Source of the DNA: Amia ocellicauda | Taxonomy: Eukaryota; Chordata; Actinopteri; Amiiformes; Amiidae | DNA: 64,000 bases | NCBI RefSeq assembly: GCF_036373705.1 | Contig: NC_089869.1 | Span: 14,147,676-14,211,675 of the forward strand | Direction of reading: 5' to 3' | In this document: in pieces, positions 39,801-48,914 of the stretch | How positions within the stretch are numbered: position 1 is the stretch's first letter | Layout: every line of letters begins with the position of its first letter | Translations under genes and position numbers: made by a program | The notes under the pieces: generated by a model | The model's input: only the letters and a program-made list of their open reading frames with translations | Told to the model about the DNA's origin: nothing | The model's database searches: none

Positions 39801-42800
39801 CAAGGTCCCCCTGCTCAAGAAAGCACATGTACAGGCCCGTCTGAAGTTTGCCAGTGAACATCTGAATGATTCAGAGGAGAACTGGGTGAAAGTGTTGTGG
39901 TCAGATGAGACCAAAATCGAGCTCTTTGGCATCAACTCAACTCGCCGTGTTTGGAGGAGGAGGAATGACCCCAAGAACACCATCCCCACCGTCAAACATG
40001 GAGGTGGAAACATTATGCTTTGGGGGTGTTTTTCTGCTAAGGGGACAGGACAACTGCACCGCATCAAAGGGACGATGGACGGGGCCTTGTACCGTCAAAT
40101 CTTGGGTGAGAACCTCCTTCCCTCAGCCAGGGCATTGAAAATGGGTCGTGGATGGGTATTCCAGCATGACAATGACCCAAAACACACAGCCAAGGCAACA
40201 AAGGAGTGGCTCAAGAAGAAGCACATTAAGGCCCTGGAGTGGCCTAGCCAGTCTCCAGACCTTAATCCCATAGAAAATCTGTGGAGGGAGCTGAAGGTTC
40301 GAGTTGCCAAACGTCAGCCTTGAAACCTTAATGACTTGGAGAGGATATGCAAAGAGGAGTGGGACAAAATCCCTCCTGAGATGTGTGCAAACCTGGTGGC
40401 CAACTACAAGAAACGTCTGACCTCTGTAATTGCCACCAAGTACTAAGTCGAAGGGGTCAAATACTTATTTCCCTCATTAACATGCAAATCAATGTATAAC
40501 TTTTTTGAAATGCGTTTTTCTGGATTTTTTTGTTGTTATTCTGTCTCTCACTGTTAAAATACACCTACCATTAAAATTATAGACTGATCATTTCTTTGTC
40601 AGTGGGCAAACGTACAAAATCAGCAGGGGATCAAATACTTTTTTCCCCTCACTGTATGCTGGTTAAAAAAAACATAGGCCTCTATGAAATAAGAATCTCA
40701 GACTGTATGTTACTTTTAATAAATCTTATGGCTATGAATTATAAATGCACTGATTAAAATAAGTCAAGAACACTTGCTTATGGCACAATATGAATGTAGA
40801 GATTCTAAAATTGTGTGATAGAGTTTGAATGATATGAATCTGGCTGTTTGAAGAATAATAACTTTGTTAAAGCTCAGTGACAATAAGTCTCTGCAACGAC
40901 AGCTGTCTGCAAGTGGAGTAAAGGCACAGATTTAGATTTCACAGCTGACTTCTCACACTAATGCAGGTAATTTGCTTGGTGAATTATAGAGTGTTTTAAT
41001 GCTAATACCCAAAATTGCCCTTCCTACATTTCCTATAAACACTGCACACCTCTGCTGGCATAATCTCCCATAATTTGTTTCCTGTTACAAACACAGCTTT
41101 CTAAGCAACATACAACTCCTTTCTTGGCTAGTTGTAATGTATTGTAGTAATGGTGATGTAAAAACCCAGGATTATAAACTGGATACATGTACAGTGAGTA
41201 ATTGTTTTATATTTCAGAGAAAATGGCACAGAGGTCACTTCCGCATGGCTTTGGCAGTAAATGATGTATGAGTAAGTGAGCTCTCTACTGATTCCCAGAA
41301 GGATGTGGGAAGTCTACACACAAACCTGTGCTTTTGGAAAAAGAATTGTTAACTAGTATACATGTTAAATCCTGATGCATTTCATGAATACAATACAAAA
41401 GGTAATTCATTTAAAATGGGTTTGGTCTGATTTAAAGATGATTCGGTAATATGCTTTGCAAACTCAAAATATCCTCCACATGTGACTACTGGCTTTTAGC
41501 CTCTGAGCTAGAGGACGAGTAAACGGATTCCCCAAAGAAATCGACGTGTCCTCTACAGATCGAAACAGCCACACGTCCATGTGTTGTTGTTTGTATTTAA
41601 TATAAGCACATTGTTATCTGAACAGAAATCGAGCTGGCCTCTTTTATTTCACCCCTCAGCCCGGCCTGCGCAAAACTGCAACATGGGCTGCCGGTTCAGA
41701 CCTAAATCTAGCGCAGGCTCAAGGTCCCGAGCTAGGCCCGCTGAGCAAAGGGATTATGTAACTTGTCTCTACGGCATTTATCGGATTAACGGCGATGAAG
41801 TGCTTTCAAATCCTGGTGAAGTCTTAGACTGTTTTCGTCCAACACCTTTTTGCAAATCGCAAGAAAGCCAAAATGACGATAAACTTATATTTTGACGTCA
41901 GACTTCCCCATTCCCTTACACACAGCCAATCAATTGCCAATGATCAGCTGCATTGGGAAATACACGGGTAGTATTACAACACTACTGGTATTACAGCCAT
42001 GGTTGCAAAAGAGAGCTAAAACATCTGAACAGTTTAAGTTAATGAACAGTAGCTTTCTATACTAACTTACAGTTTACACCTACATGCAGTAAACTCTACC
42101 TGTACACACTACTACCAACAGGGGGGAGTGCATTTGGGGGACAACACACACATTTGGGTAGGGATGCAGTAACTTAAAACATGTACTACTCTTAAGTTTG
42201 CTTATCTTATTTCTGATCTAATGTGTGAACTCAAGTGGTATCCACAATATTAAGGTCAAACTAACCATGCACTACACACCCACATGGACTGTATGAAAGT
42301 CAGAGCTACTGTACAATGCCTGTAAGACCACAAACATGGTTCACCCGGTCACTAACCCTAGCACTTCTCCACGCTGATCACTGTTTTACTTCTTACTAGA
42401 CACCAGTACCAGTCGGCTGCCATCAAATCCTCAAATAAACACAACTCTGGCATACAATTATGACAGGAGAGCCCATGTTTACCTTGACACAGTCGATGGG
42501 ATACATCAAGCAATGCTCCATGATCCCGGCTACGGCTCCAGCTAACATGTGAGTACTGGTGGAAGCACCCTGCGGCAAACCCTCGTACTCTGGCTCGGGG
42601 ATCCCTGCGGCCTCCGGTGGACTCTGCACTTGCACCGGCTGGAGTTCAGACTCCCCACCGATCCGGGGCGACAGACTTCCCACAATCCCTTCAGAGACAC
42701 CCCAGAGCCTGCCGCCGAGCCACCGGATCTCCGCGCCGGCTGAAGCGCCCGCGACTCCGCCGTCACCGCCGGGGGTCTCCGCTGACATCCGCCGTCCCCT

Positions 42801-42821
42801 CACAAAACCATCCGCTTCCAT
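30879..42821 (-). CDS. slc25a28: Mitoferrin-2, mitochondrial iron carrier
   Basis: Four coding exons on the minus strand, 42821-42483, 35162-34934, 32470-32414 and 31414-30879, have phases 0, 1, 1 and give 386 aa. The protein belongs to the six-helix mitochondrial carrier family and brings iron into the matrix for haem and iron-sulfur cluster synthesis. The three carrier signatures are present: PIDCVK (108-113), PAEVVK (206-211) and PLDVCK (297-302). The exon-2 run [16 protein letters not shown] and the segment [13 protein letters not shown] match SLC25A28 rather than SLC25A37, which reads MMMGAGPAHAMYF there. The N-terminus is a variable GC-rich extension of about 80 residues. Exon 3 is only 57 bp. 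Intron 1 is 7.3 kb and contains two Tc1/mariner elements. Tail-to-tail with the spondin gene and head-to-head with entpd7 about 5.4 kb away. Confidence 0.95.
32231..32296 (+). repeat. Fragment of a dispersed repeat in slc25a28 intron 2
   Basis: The stretch reads AGCTCAGTTGGAACAAAAAC, then a CCAGCAGG/GACCAGGG-rich part ending GGTTGAGAACCACTG. This 'gttggaac-accagcag-ggaccagggttgagaaccactg' pattern resembles repeat tails found widely in fish genomes. A weaker relative (CCTCCAGGACTATGGCCC and after) is at about 37787-37835 in intron 1. The family is not identified and the boundaries are approximate. Confidence 0.4.
36292..37512 (-). mobile_element. Tc1/mariner DD36E (Incomer-like) transposon, copy 1
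   Basis: A complete 1,221-bp element inside intron 1 of slc25a28. Its ends are perfect 30-bp terminal inverted repeats starting CACTCACCTAAAGG, and a TA target duplication flanks it (36290-36291 and 37513-37514). The single gene inside runs on the minus strand, the same strand as the host gene. The copy at 46556-47776 has the same length and differs at about five positions by eye. Confidence 0.93.
36324..37364 (-). CDS. Intact DD36E Tc1/mariner transposase, copy 1
   Basis: An uninterrupted 346-aa frame, the full length expected for Tc1/mariner transposases, which cut and paste DNA at TA sites. The N-terminal third carries paired helix-turn-helix DNA-binding segments (about residues 8-125, e.g. 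[21 protein letters not shown]). The catalytic triad is Asp155 (WSDESRF), Asp246 (QQDNAPCH) and Glu283 ([10 protein letters not shown]). Thirty-six residues separate the second Asp from Glu, so it is DD36E and not the usual Tc1 DD34E. That spacing is the hallmark of the Incomer family. No frameshift or stop is present, so the protein could be functional. Copy 2 differs at residues 190 (Ala here, Gly there) and 342 (Gly here, Asp there). Confidence 0.92.
   Translation of the reverse strand: MGKKGDLSNFERGMVVGARRAGLSISQSAQLLGFSRTTISRVYKEWCEKGKTSSMRQSCGRKCLVDARGQRRMGRLIQADRRATLTEITTRYNRGMQQSICEATTRTTLRRMGYNSRRAHRVPLISTTNRKKRLQFAQAHQNWTVEDWKNVAWSDESRFLLRHSDGRVRIWRKQNENMDPSCLVTTVQAAGGGVMVWGMFSWHTLGPLVPIGHRLNATAYLSIVSDHVHPFMTTMYPSSDGYFQQDNAPCHKGRMISNWFLEHDNEFTVLNWPPQSPDLNPIEHLWDVVERELRALDVHPTNLHQLQVALLSIWANISKECFQHLVESMPRRIKAVLKAKGGQTQY
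39309..39405. repeat. Perfect 44-bp hairpin in the DD34E element's 5' leader
   Basis: Positions 39309-39352 are the exact reverse complement of 39362-39405 across a 9-nt loop. The hairpin lies between the left terminal repeat and the transposase start at 39448. Its arms begin CAGGTGTCTTTTATACAGG. In RNA it would fold into a very stable stem just before the ATG. Confidence 0.95.
39448..40446 (+). pseudogene. Tc1 DD34E transposase broken by one premature stop
   Basis: From ATG 39448 the frame encodes 291 residues to TGA 40321-40323. It then continues in the same frame for 40 more codons to TAA 40444-40446, so the original protein had at least 332 residues. A helix-turn-helix region starts the protein ([25 protein letters not shown]). 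The triad is Asp153 (WSDETKI), Asp241 (QHDNDPKH) and Glu276 (DLNPIENLW), with 34 residues between the last two, so DD34E. The stop follows KRQP, where related elements usually have Arg; a CGA-to-TGA change at a CpG would explain it. All catalytic residues lie before the stop, but loss of the C-terminal 40 residues probably inactivates it. The frame is open upstream to 39364, but the conserved start is MAKTKEL. Confidence 0.88.
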
Positions 42822-43060
42822 TAGAAACCAGATGAAAAGTCTTTATTGGCAGTGTACTTCTGTAAAACAGTCAATTGTTTGTATTTGATGTATATTTCAT
42901 TCCCCGCCCCAGATGTTTCCAGTACGAACACTTCTGCCTCCCGCCTCCTGCAGCTCCGGGGAGGCGAGGTCTACCAGCGCTCGGGCAAGCAGGCCGCAGC
43001 AGATTAAGCCCCGCCCGTACATGTGATTTCCGCTCTCTGATTGGTTCTGGGTGTACTGAC
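42483..43060 (-). promoter_or_regulatory. GC-rich promoter/5' region of slc25a28
   Basis: GC content and CpG density rise sharply from about 42540 to 43060, spanning the first coding exon and about 240 bp upstream of its ATG, against an AT-rich background. This fits a CpG-island promoter. No TATA box was identified and the start site is unknown. Confidence 0.5.
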
Positions 43061-46000
43061 TGACACGCAGTCACCTCTGAAATCCACACATGATTCGATA
43101 ACACGTCTGTCAATCACCACGGAAGCAAAAAATATTGGTCGCTTAAACCGTTCGTTCCTTATTATTATTTTGTTATATTCACGGAGAGTGGAAAATGAGA
43201 CACTGGGATAAAAGCGATGCGGGAGAACTGCTTCTGCTAAATCATTAGTTGAGATTTAAAGTCTCGGAGCAGCTTTTAAAGATATAGAGGAAGACTCAAT
43301 GTTGGGACGACTCGGGGGCGGGACGATGCAAACAGTGACCAATGGCTGGCTTGGCGGCCGGTTGTTTTGTAACACAGGCCGTGGGCTTCCTGGTCCTGCC
43401 TCTCACATGGCTTACAGGGCGCTCAGTGCCGCGGCGCCCCGTCGAGTTCGGCTTTCAGTGGGCAAGGGCAAGAGCCAAGGTCGCGGGGAAAAGCGGCCTA
43501 AACCAGCCTGGTTTCACCATGGTGGTTATTCCCTGTTCTGAAAGGTTGACATGTTGTTTTCTTGAAGAACGTATAATAGAAAATTGTGGAAACGTTTGCA
43601 AGGAACTGATATTGTAACATTACTTAACGTTGTATTTTTAATCTTAGAGATAACAGTTTGACACATTAGGGTGTAATCAAATTATATATAGCATAACAAA
43701 TACACAGAACTAGACAATAAGCAAAATGATTCCAAGTTTCTGTTTTTGATTTCTTATATTTCTGATACATTGTAATTATTACTAACAATCAAATCTTAAG
43801 CACTTTATTGTGTATCTATTCACCTCAAGTTTGGATTACCAATGTCATGTAATATTGTAGTACTTTGGTAAGGTTCTCTTATTTTAATGTGTTACTTTTT
43901 TATGTTATGCAACACAAACTGTATCAATTATGTTTTAATCCAAAAGTGTGACACACACAGATGTAAACTTACCAGCTGTTCAGGAGTGCCCAGGCATTAC
44001 ACCTCTGACATAAGAAAAGCCCAGGAAAATAATAGTTCAGATGATCAATCTACATATTTATTGAATAGTGATTTATATTAATCCTGTTATGTACTTATCT
44101 GTAAGGTCATATGTATGGTCTATACAAATAAAATGACCTACTACACAGATCACAGGATGTGATGACAAACATGTGATCCTGAGTTTGCTGCCCGTTTCCA
44201 TGTGTTTTGTTATCACTAAGCATAAATAAAATACCTGTTATGAAACTCACTCATTTCAGATACTAAAATAATAAAAACATGCACAGAAAACTAAGAGAGA
44301 AAAAGTGATTTCACATTTTTGGTTCACTGTGAAAATAAGCTTTTTGTGGCTAATTGCATTGTTTTATGCTGCTGCCAGTGGCGTAGAATGACATAGAAAA
44401 AAAAGATACTTACATAATAGATGTTGAATATACTTCACAGAAATTTTAGAAATGTCCACAAAGGTACTGATTGGGTTTTGTTCGTTGAAAAGACTGCTCT
44501 GTTGAGACTAGACTGTTGAAAAGCTGATCTATAAGCCTTGTAGACATAGTGGACTAAAAATAACATGTTCAGAAGAGCAAAATAAATTAGACAAAGCTGC
44601 TTTGCACAAGGTACAATTACTGGAAACTAACAAACCTGTAATGTAAGAATACTTTAAAGTATGCCAAGCCCACATTTATAGAAGACTTTGATTTTCTTTT
44701 TTGAATATTTGCATACATTCACCTTACCATTTGATCTTGGACCTTCAGATTTGAAATACCATAGTTTTAGAAAATGCAGACATGTTGATCCTTAATTTCT
44801 TTTTTTTTCCCCAGGAAATTGATAAACAGCTATTTAAACCACTCCATTCACTAATGGAAAATATTCATAAACTATTAATTGTGGACTGAGAGACAGAAGA
44901 ATTTGGTTTCATAAAGATGATAATTTAATCGATTCCACACTTGCTGGTTTATTATAAGCTTCTCTCTGCCAGGAATGTGGACAGTCATTGCCAAGTCTGA
45001 CATGAAACAAAGTGGAATTTCCTCTGAAGTCACATATTTCTCGGGGACTGGAATCAATCTTGTAGGAGTGTTTTAAAATATTTCTCCAAACTGCTCTTAA
45101 CAATGAGTTCAGAAATGTGCAATAATCAGTAATAATCTCAAAAGAGTAGCTGTGACTTGTAGACAAATATCAAATTATGTCCTTGAAGTGTGTTGTTATT
45201 CACAGAATAATAATCACATATGTTGAATTGATTCAGTGTTGTTATTTGGTCTTAAGGCCTTTAAGACCAAAGGAGAGATAAAGATCACTGCATACATGTA
45301 GAAATAGAAGATATAGGAGTGATCTCTCCTTCTCTAATAATAAAATGTTTGATTATACAGTGTCTACATATCCGTCTTTTGTAATTTTCAGATGTTTCCT
45401 CTTTAAGCAATCACAAATCTCAAATCCTCTTTTCACAACACTATATATAATTTGACATTACTTGCTGGCCTGCCTCTTCATTCCCACACATTTAGGACTC
45501 TCAAGCCTCCGGGTAATACCTGCAATGATGGTCTCTACCCCTGCTGCTAGGTAAAGAGGAGTATCACATGATTGATAGTGAAAGGCATGTAAACAAGTCC
45601 TAACACAGTTTCTCTATGTTTGGCAAGAAATTCATATTAAATACCTTCATGCACGTTAAAAGATAATTTTGGATCATTTAGTTTGGTAACCAAAGCAGGT
45701 GGATTCTGTTGTTGAAACATGACACTTTTATTTCCTGCTGCTGTTTGTTTGTACTTTAAGTGCCACATACATTACAACCCTCATCTATCTGATGTCCAGT
45801 TACCCCAGAGACTATCGCACGTTCTTCAGCATGGTGAGCCAACATTGTACATGTTTCATCTTTCCAACACTATAGCACTGCCTGTCTTCACCTCATATAA
45901 GGGTGCTCTAGCAGTCTGTTCTGATCTCTCCAGCTTAGGCTCCACTCCACCGAGAGTCAATACGCAGAATTTATTCAGATATGACACTCCCAACATTGGT

Positions 46001-46555
46001 TTGATATGGATGACTTAGGACTCACTTCATACTTACTTGCTGTGAAGTTCAAATTATGCCAGCATCCCAGTCACCCTCATCAGTATGTCATATCACAGTC
46101 AAATCATCTTTATGGCACTTAGCTTGCCTGCATGATATACAGAGGAAAAAGTGCAACACCCAAATCTCTCAAGTGCTGTTTACTATCCTTAAGAGCTTGT
46201 TTGGTAGATGAATCCTTAATAAGATGTATCAAATTACAAAGGCATTATTTTTTAATAGTCAACTATCTAACACATTGTATATGATACTATAAGGATGATT
46301 ACTATTATGTTAATTATATTATTATTAAGAGTTTGGAATTTGTTGATATAACTGTATTAGAATATAAATGTAGTTTATGTGTTTTAATGACAGTGCAACC
46401 AGATGAGAAAAATGCATGTGCAAACTTGCAACATGGGCCTATTTTCTATGACTCGTGTTATCTCTTTTGAATGGGTAGTATCTTTGCTCTGGATCAGCCC
46501 TGTACGGTTTCGGATGAATCTGGTTCTTCTAATACTCAAATATCCAGAAGATATA
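43061..46555. other. Non-coding spacer upstream of slc25a28
   Basis: A second GC-rich patch lies at about 43299-43520 and carries two overlapping short open frames (80 and 91 codons) that match no family I recognise. It also has an inverted CCAAT-type motif (GACCAATGG). Beyond 43600 the sequence is AT-rich and I see no exons, RNA genes or clear repeats until the DD36E element at 46556. Confidence 0.5.
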
Positions 46556-47773
46556 CACTCACCTAAAGGATTATTAGGAACACCATACTAATACTGTGTT
46601 TGATCCCCTTTCGCCTTCAGAACTGCCTTAATTCTACGTGGCATTGATTCAACAAGGTGCTGAAAGCATTCTTTAGAAATGTTGGCCCATATTGATAGGA
46701 GAGCAACTTGCAGTTGATGGAGATTTGTGGGATGCACATCCAGGGCACGAAGCTCCCGTTCCACCACATCCCAAAGATGCTCTATTGGGTTGAGATCTGG
46801 TGACTGTGGGGGCCAGTTTAGTACAGTGAACTCATTGTCATGTTCAAGAAACCAATTTGAAATCATTCGACCTTTGTGACATGGTGCATTATCCTGCTGG
46901 AAGTAGCCATCAGAGGATGGGTACATGGTGGTCATAAAGGGATGGACATGGTCAGAAACAATGCTCAGGTAGGCCGTGGCATTTAAACGATGCCCAATTG
47001 GCACTAAGGGGCCTAAAGTGTGCCAAGAAAACATCCCCCACACCATTACACCACCACCACCAGCCTGCACAGTGGTAACAAGGCATGATGGATCCATGTT
47101 CTCATTCTGTTTACGCCAAATTCTGACTCTACCATCTGAATGTCTCAACAGAAATCGAGACTCATCAGACCAGGCAACATTTTTCCAGTCTTCAACTGTC
47201 CAATTTTGGTGAGCTTGTGCAAATTGTAGCCTCTTTTTCCTATTTGTAGTGGAGATGAGTGGTACCCGGTGGGCTCTTCTGCTGTTGTAGCCCATCCGCC
47301 TCAAGGTTGTACGTGTTGTGGCTTCACAAATGCTTTGCTGCATACCTCGGTTGTAACGAGTGGTTATTTCAGTCAAAGTTGCTCTTCTATCAGCTTGAAT
47401 CAGTCGGCCCATTCTCCTCTGACCTCTAGCATCAACAAGGCATTTTCGCCCACAGGACTGCCGCATACTGGATGTTTTTCCCTTTTCACACCATTCTTTG
47501 TAAACCCTAGAAATGGTTGTGCGTGAAAATCCCAGTAACTGAGCAGATTGTGAAATACTCAGACCGGCCCGTCTGGCACCAACAACCATGCCACGCTCAA
47601 AATTGCTTAAATCACCTTTCTTTCCCATTCAGACATTCAGTTTGGAGTTCAGGAGATTGTCTTGACCAGGACCACACCCCTAAACGCATTGAAGCAACTG
47701 CCATGTGATTGGTTGGTTAGATAATTGCATTAATGAGAAATTGAACAGGTGTTCCTAATAATCCTTTAGGTGA

Positions 47774-47776
<3 letters not shown>
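46556..47776 (-). mobile_element. Tc1/mariner DD36E (Incomer-like) transposon, copy 2
   Basis: A complete 1,221-bp element between slc25a28 and entpd7. It has the same 30-bp inverted ends as copy 1 except for one base just inside the left end (A for T). TA flanks it at 46554-46555 and 47777-47778; on the right the TA is the first unit of an 80-bp TA microsatellite. By eye only about five substitutions and no gaps separate the two copies, pointing to recent transposition or gene conversion. Confidence 0.93.
46588..47628 (-). CDS. Intact DD36E Tc1/mariner transposase, copy 2
   Basis: A 346-aa uninterrupted transposase identical to copy 1 except for Gly190 and Asp342. It keeps the two helix-turn-helix segments and the triad Asp155, Asp246 and Glu283. 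Both changes lie outside the catalytic motifs, though residue 190 sits beside the conserved GGGVMVWG segment. As with copy 1, the reading frame starts 11 bp inside the internal edge of the right-hand leader with MGKKGDLSN. The antisense strand shows several open frames that are shadows of this gene. Confidence 0.92.
   Translation of the reverse strand: MGKKGDLSNFERGMVVGARRAGLSISQSAQLLGFSRTTISRVYKEWCEKGKTSSMRQSCGRKCLVDARGQRRMGRLIQADRRATLTEITTRYNRGMQQSICEATTRTTLRRMGYNSRRAHRVPLISTTNRKKRLQFAQAHQNWTVEDWKNVAWSDESRFLLRHSDGRVRIWRKQNENMDPSCLVTTVQAGGGGVMVWGMFSWHTLGPLVPIGHRLNATAYLSIVSDHVHPFMTTMYPSSDGYFQQDNAPCHKGRMISNWFLEHDNEFTVLNWPPQSPDLNPIEHLWDVVERELRALDVHPTNLHQLQVALLSIWANISKECFQHLVESMPRRIKAVLKAKGDQTQY

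Positions 47777-47856
<80 letters not shown>
47777..47856. repeat. (TA)40 microsatellite abutting the DD36E element
   Basis: Eighty bases of pure TA begin exactly at the right-hand target site of DD36E copy 2 and end at GTGCTGTCC. The left flank of the element has only a short ATATA. Confidence 0.97.
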
Positions 47857-47859
<3 letters not shown>

Positions 47860-47989
47860 CTGTCCTATTGATGTTCGTAACACATGTATAAGTGATAGTC
47901 ATTGATGTACGTGTACACGACAAAACACGAGTCTAATTTAATAATGCAAATAATTAACGTATCCTATTTCGAGCGATAATGAAACACTG

Positions 47990-48189
47990 TCCAGGCTGCC
48001 GTACGTCCGACCCCCACAACAAACCGTAATACAGCAGCCGCCGCGAACACCGACTTACGCTGAACTGTCAGCACATCACATTGCGACAGTGTCCTCCGTT
48101 TCCTTGGTGACGTGGCGCCGTATTCCGGAGGATAATACATCTGCTGGAACCGTGTTGCCTTTGATGGCTTAAAAATGGCTTTCCTTGAT
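47990..48189 (+). promoter_or_regulatory. Inferred promoter and non-coding exon 1 of entpd7
   Basis: A CpG-rich patch at about 47990-48135 stands out from AT-rich flanks and is followed by a good splice donor at 48190 (GAT then GTAAGTG). A strong acceptor with a pyrimidine tract follows at 48825 and leads into the exon with the entpd7 start codon. The putative exon holds two upstream ATGs, one at 48164 followed at once by a stop after Ala, the other at 48175. The start site is not defined. Confidence 0.45.
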
Positions 48190-48503
48190 GTAAGTGTCAG
48201 ATAAAATAATACTAGTTAAAATAGTTTACTGTAGTATACCTAGTGGATGACACGCAGTCTACTTAGAGGTACAGTAATCTGATTTTATTGGGTTAGTTCA
48301 TTTCTACCACTAGGTACTGTAGTTAACGATGACACTCTGAAGGACGTTAACTTTTGTTAACATGTTATTTTTCTTGACACTTGCAGTCGATTTTCATTTT
48401 ATATGTATCTCTAAGTTATCTATTTTGTATCCAATGGACTCTAGAGTTGATAATGATGATTGTAATTATTAACGTATCTATTAAGAGTCTATCTAATTTT
48501 GTG

Positions 48504-48556
<53 letters not shown>
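48504..48556. repeat. Compound (CT)n(CA)n microsatellite
   Basis: A CT run at 48504-48518 passes directly into a CA run to 48556, within the inferred first intron of entpd7. Confidence 0.95.
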
Positions 48557-48558
<2 letters not shown>

Positions 48559-48825
48559 TACTGTAGTACACAGTTTAATGTACGTGTTCCTTGTTTGTGA
48601 TTGTCTGCCATTTTTGTTTGCTGTGAAACAGGAAGTGGAGGTCGATAAGCCGTCTGTCCGCCGTGATTTGCAATAGCTAAATGAACAAACCGTTGGCTTT
48701 TCAAAACTTCTCGATCGCTTTGTTAACCACTACCAGTAATGTCCGCGTTTGAGTGGTGCTGTGTGAGAGACACGTAGTCTGCTCTGAAGTGCTTGCCTTT
48801 CTTTGCATGTCCTGTCCTGCCACAG

Positions 48826-48914
48826 TCCGCGTAAGACCGGCGAGTCCGGGGAACAGAGCAGCTGCGGCCACGTCGTCAGGGACCATGAGGAGGTGACAGT
48901 GACAGCCTGGACAT
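48826..48914 (+). other. 5' UTR part of entpd7 exon 2
   Basis: The acceptor CCTGTCCTGCCACAG ends at 48825. The exon runs to 48922, with 89 untranslated bases before ATG 48915. If exon 1 ends at 48189, the upstream ATG at 48175 reads MAFLDSA and stops at TAA 48832-48834, so it is an upstream open frame and not an alternative protein start. The splice join is inferred. Confidence 0.5.

Larger units (their letters stand above)
39080..40654 (+). mobile_element. Tc1-like DD34E transposon with ~205-bp IR/DR terminal repeats
   Basis: A 1,575-bp element in slc25a28 intron 1, opposite in orientation to the host gene. The outer ends start CAGTGAGGGG and extend as imperfect inverted repeats of about 205 bp (39080-39285 and about 40450-40654). 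Each terminal repeat carries the AAGTATTTGATCCCC motif twice, at its outer and inner ends, which is the IR/DR layout of Sleeping Beauty-type elements. The right flank has TA (40655-40656). The left flank reads CA at 39078-39079, so one copy of the target duplication has mutated. Point differences between the two ends and the broken transposase show an older insertion than the DD36E copies. Confidence 0.9.
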
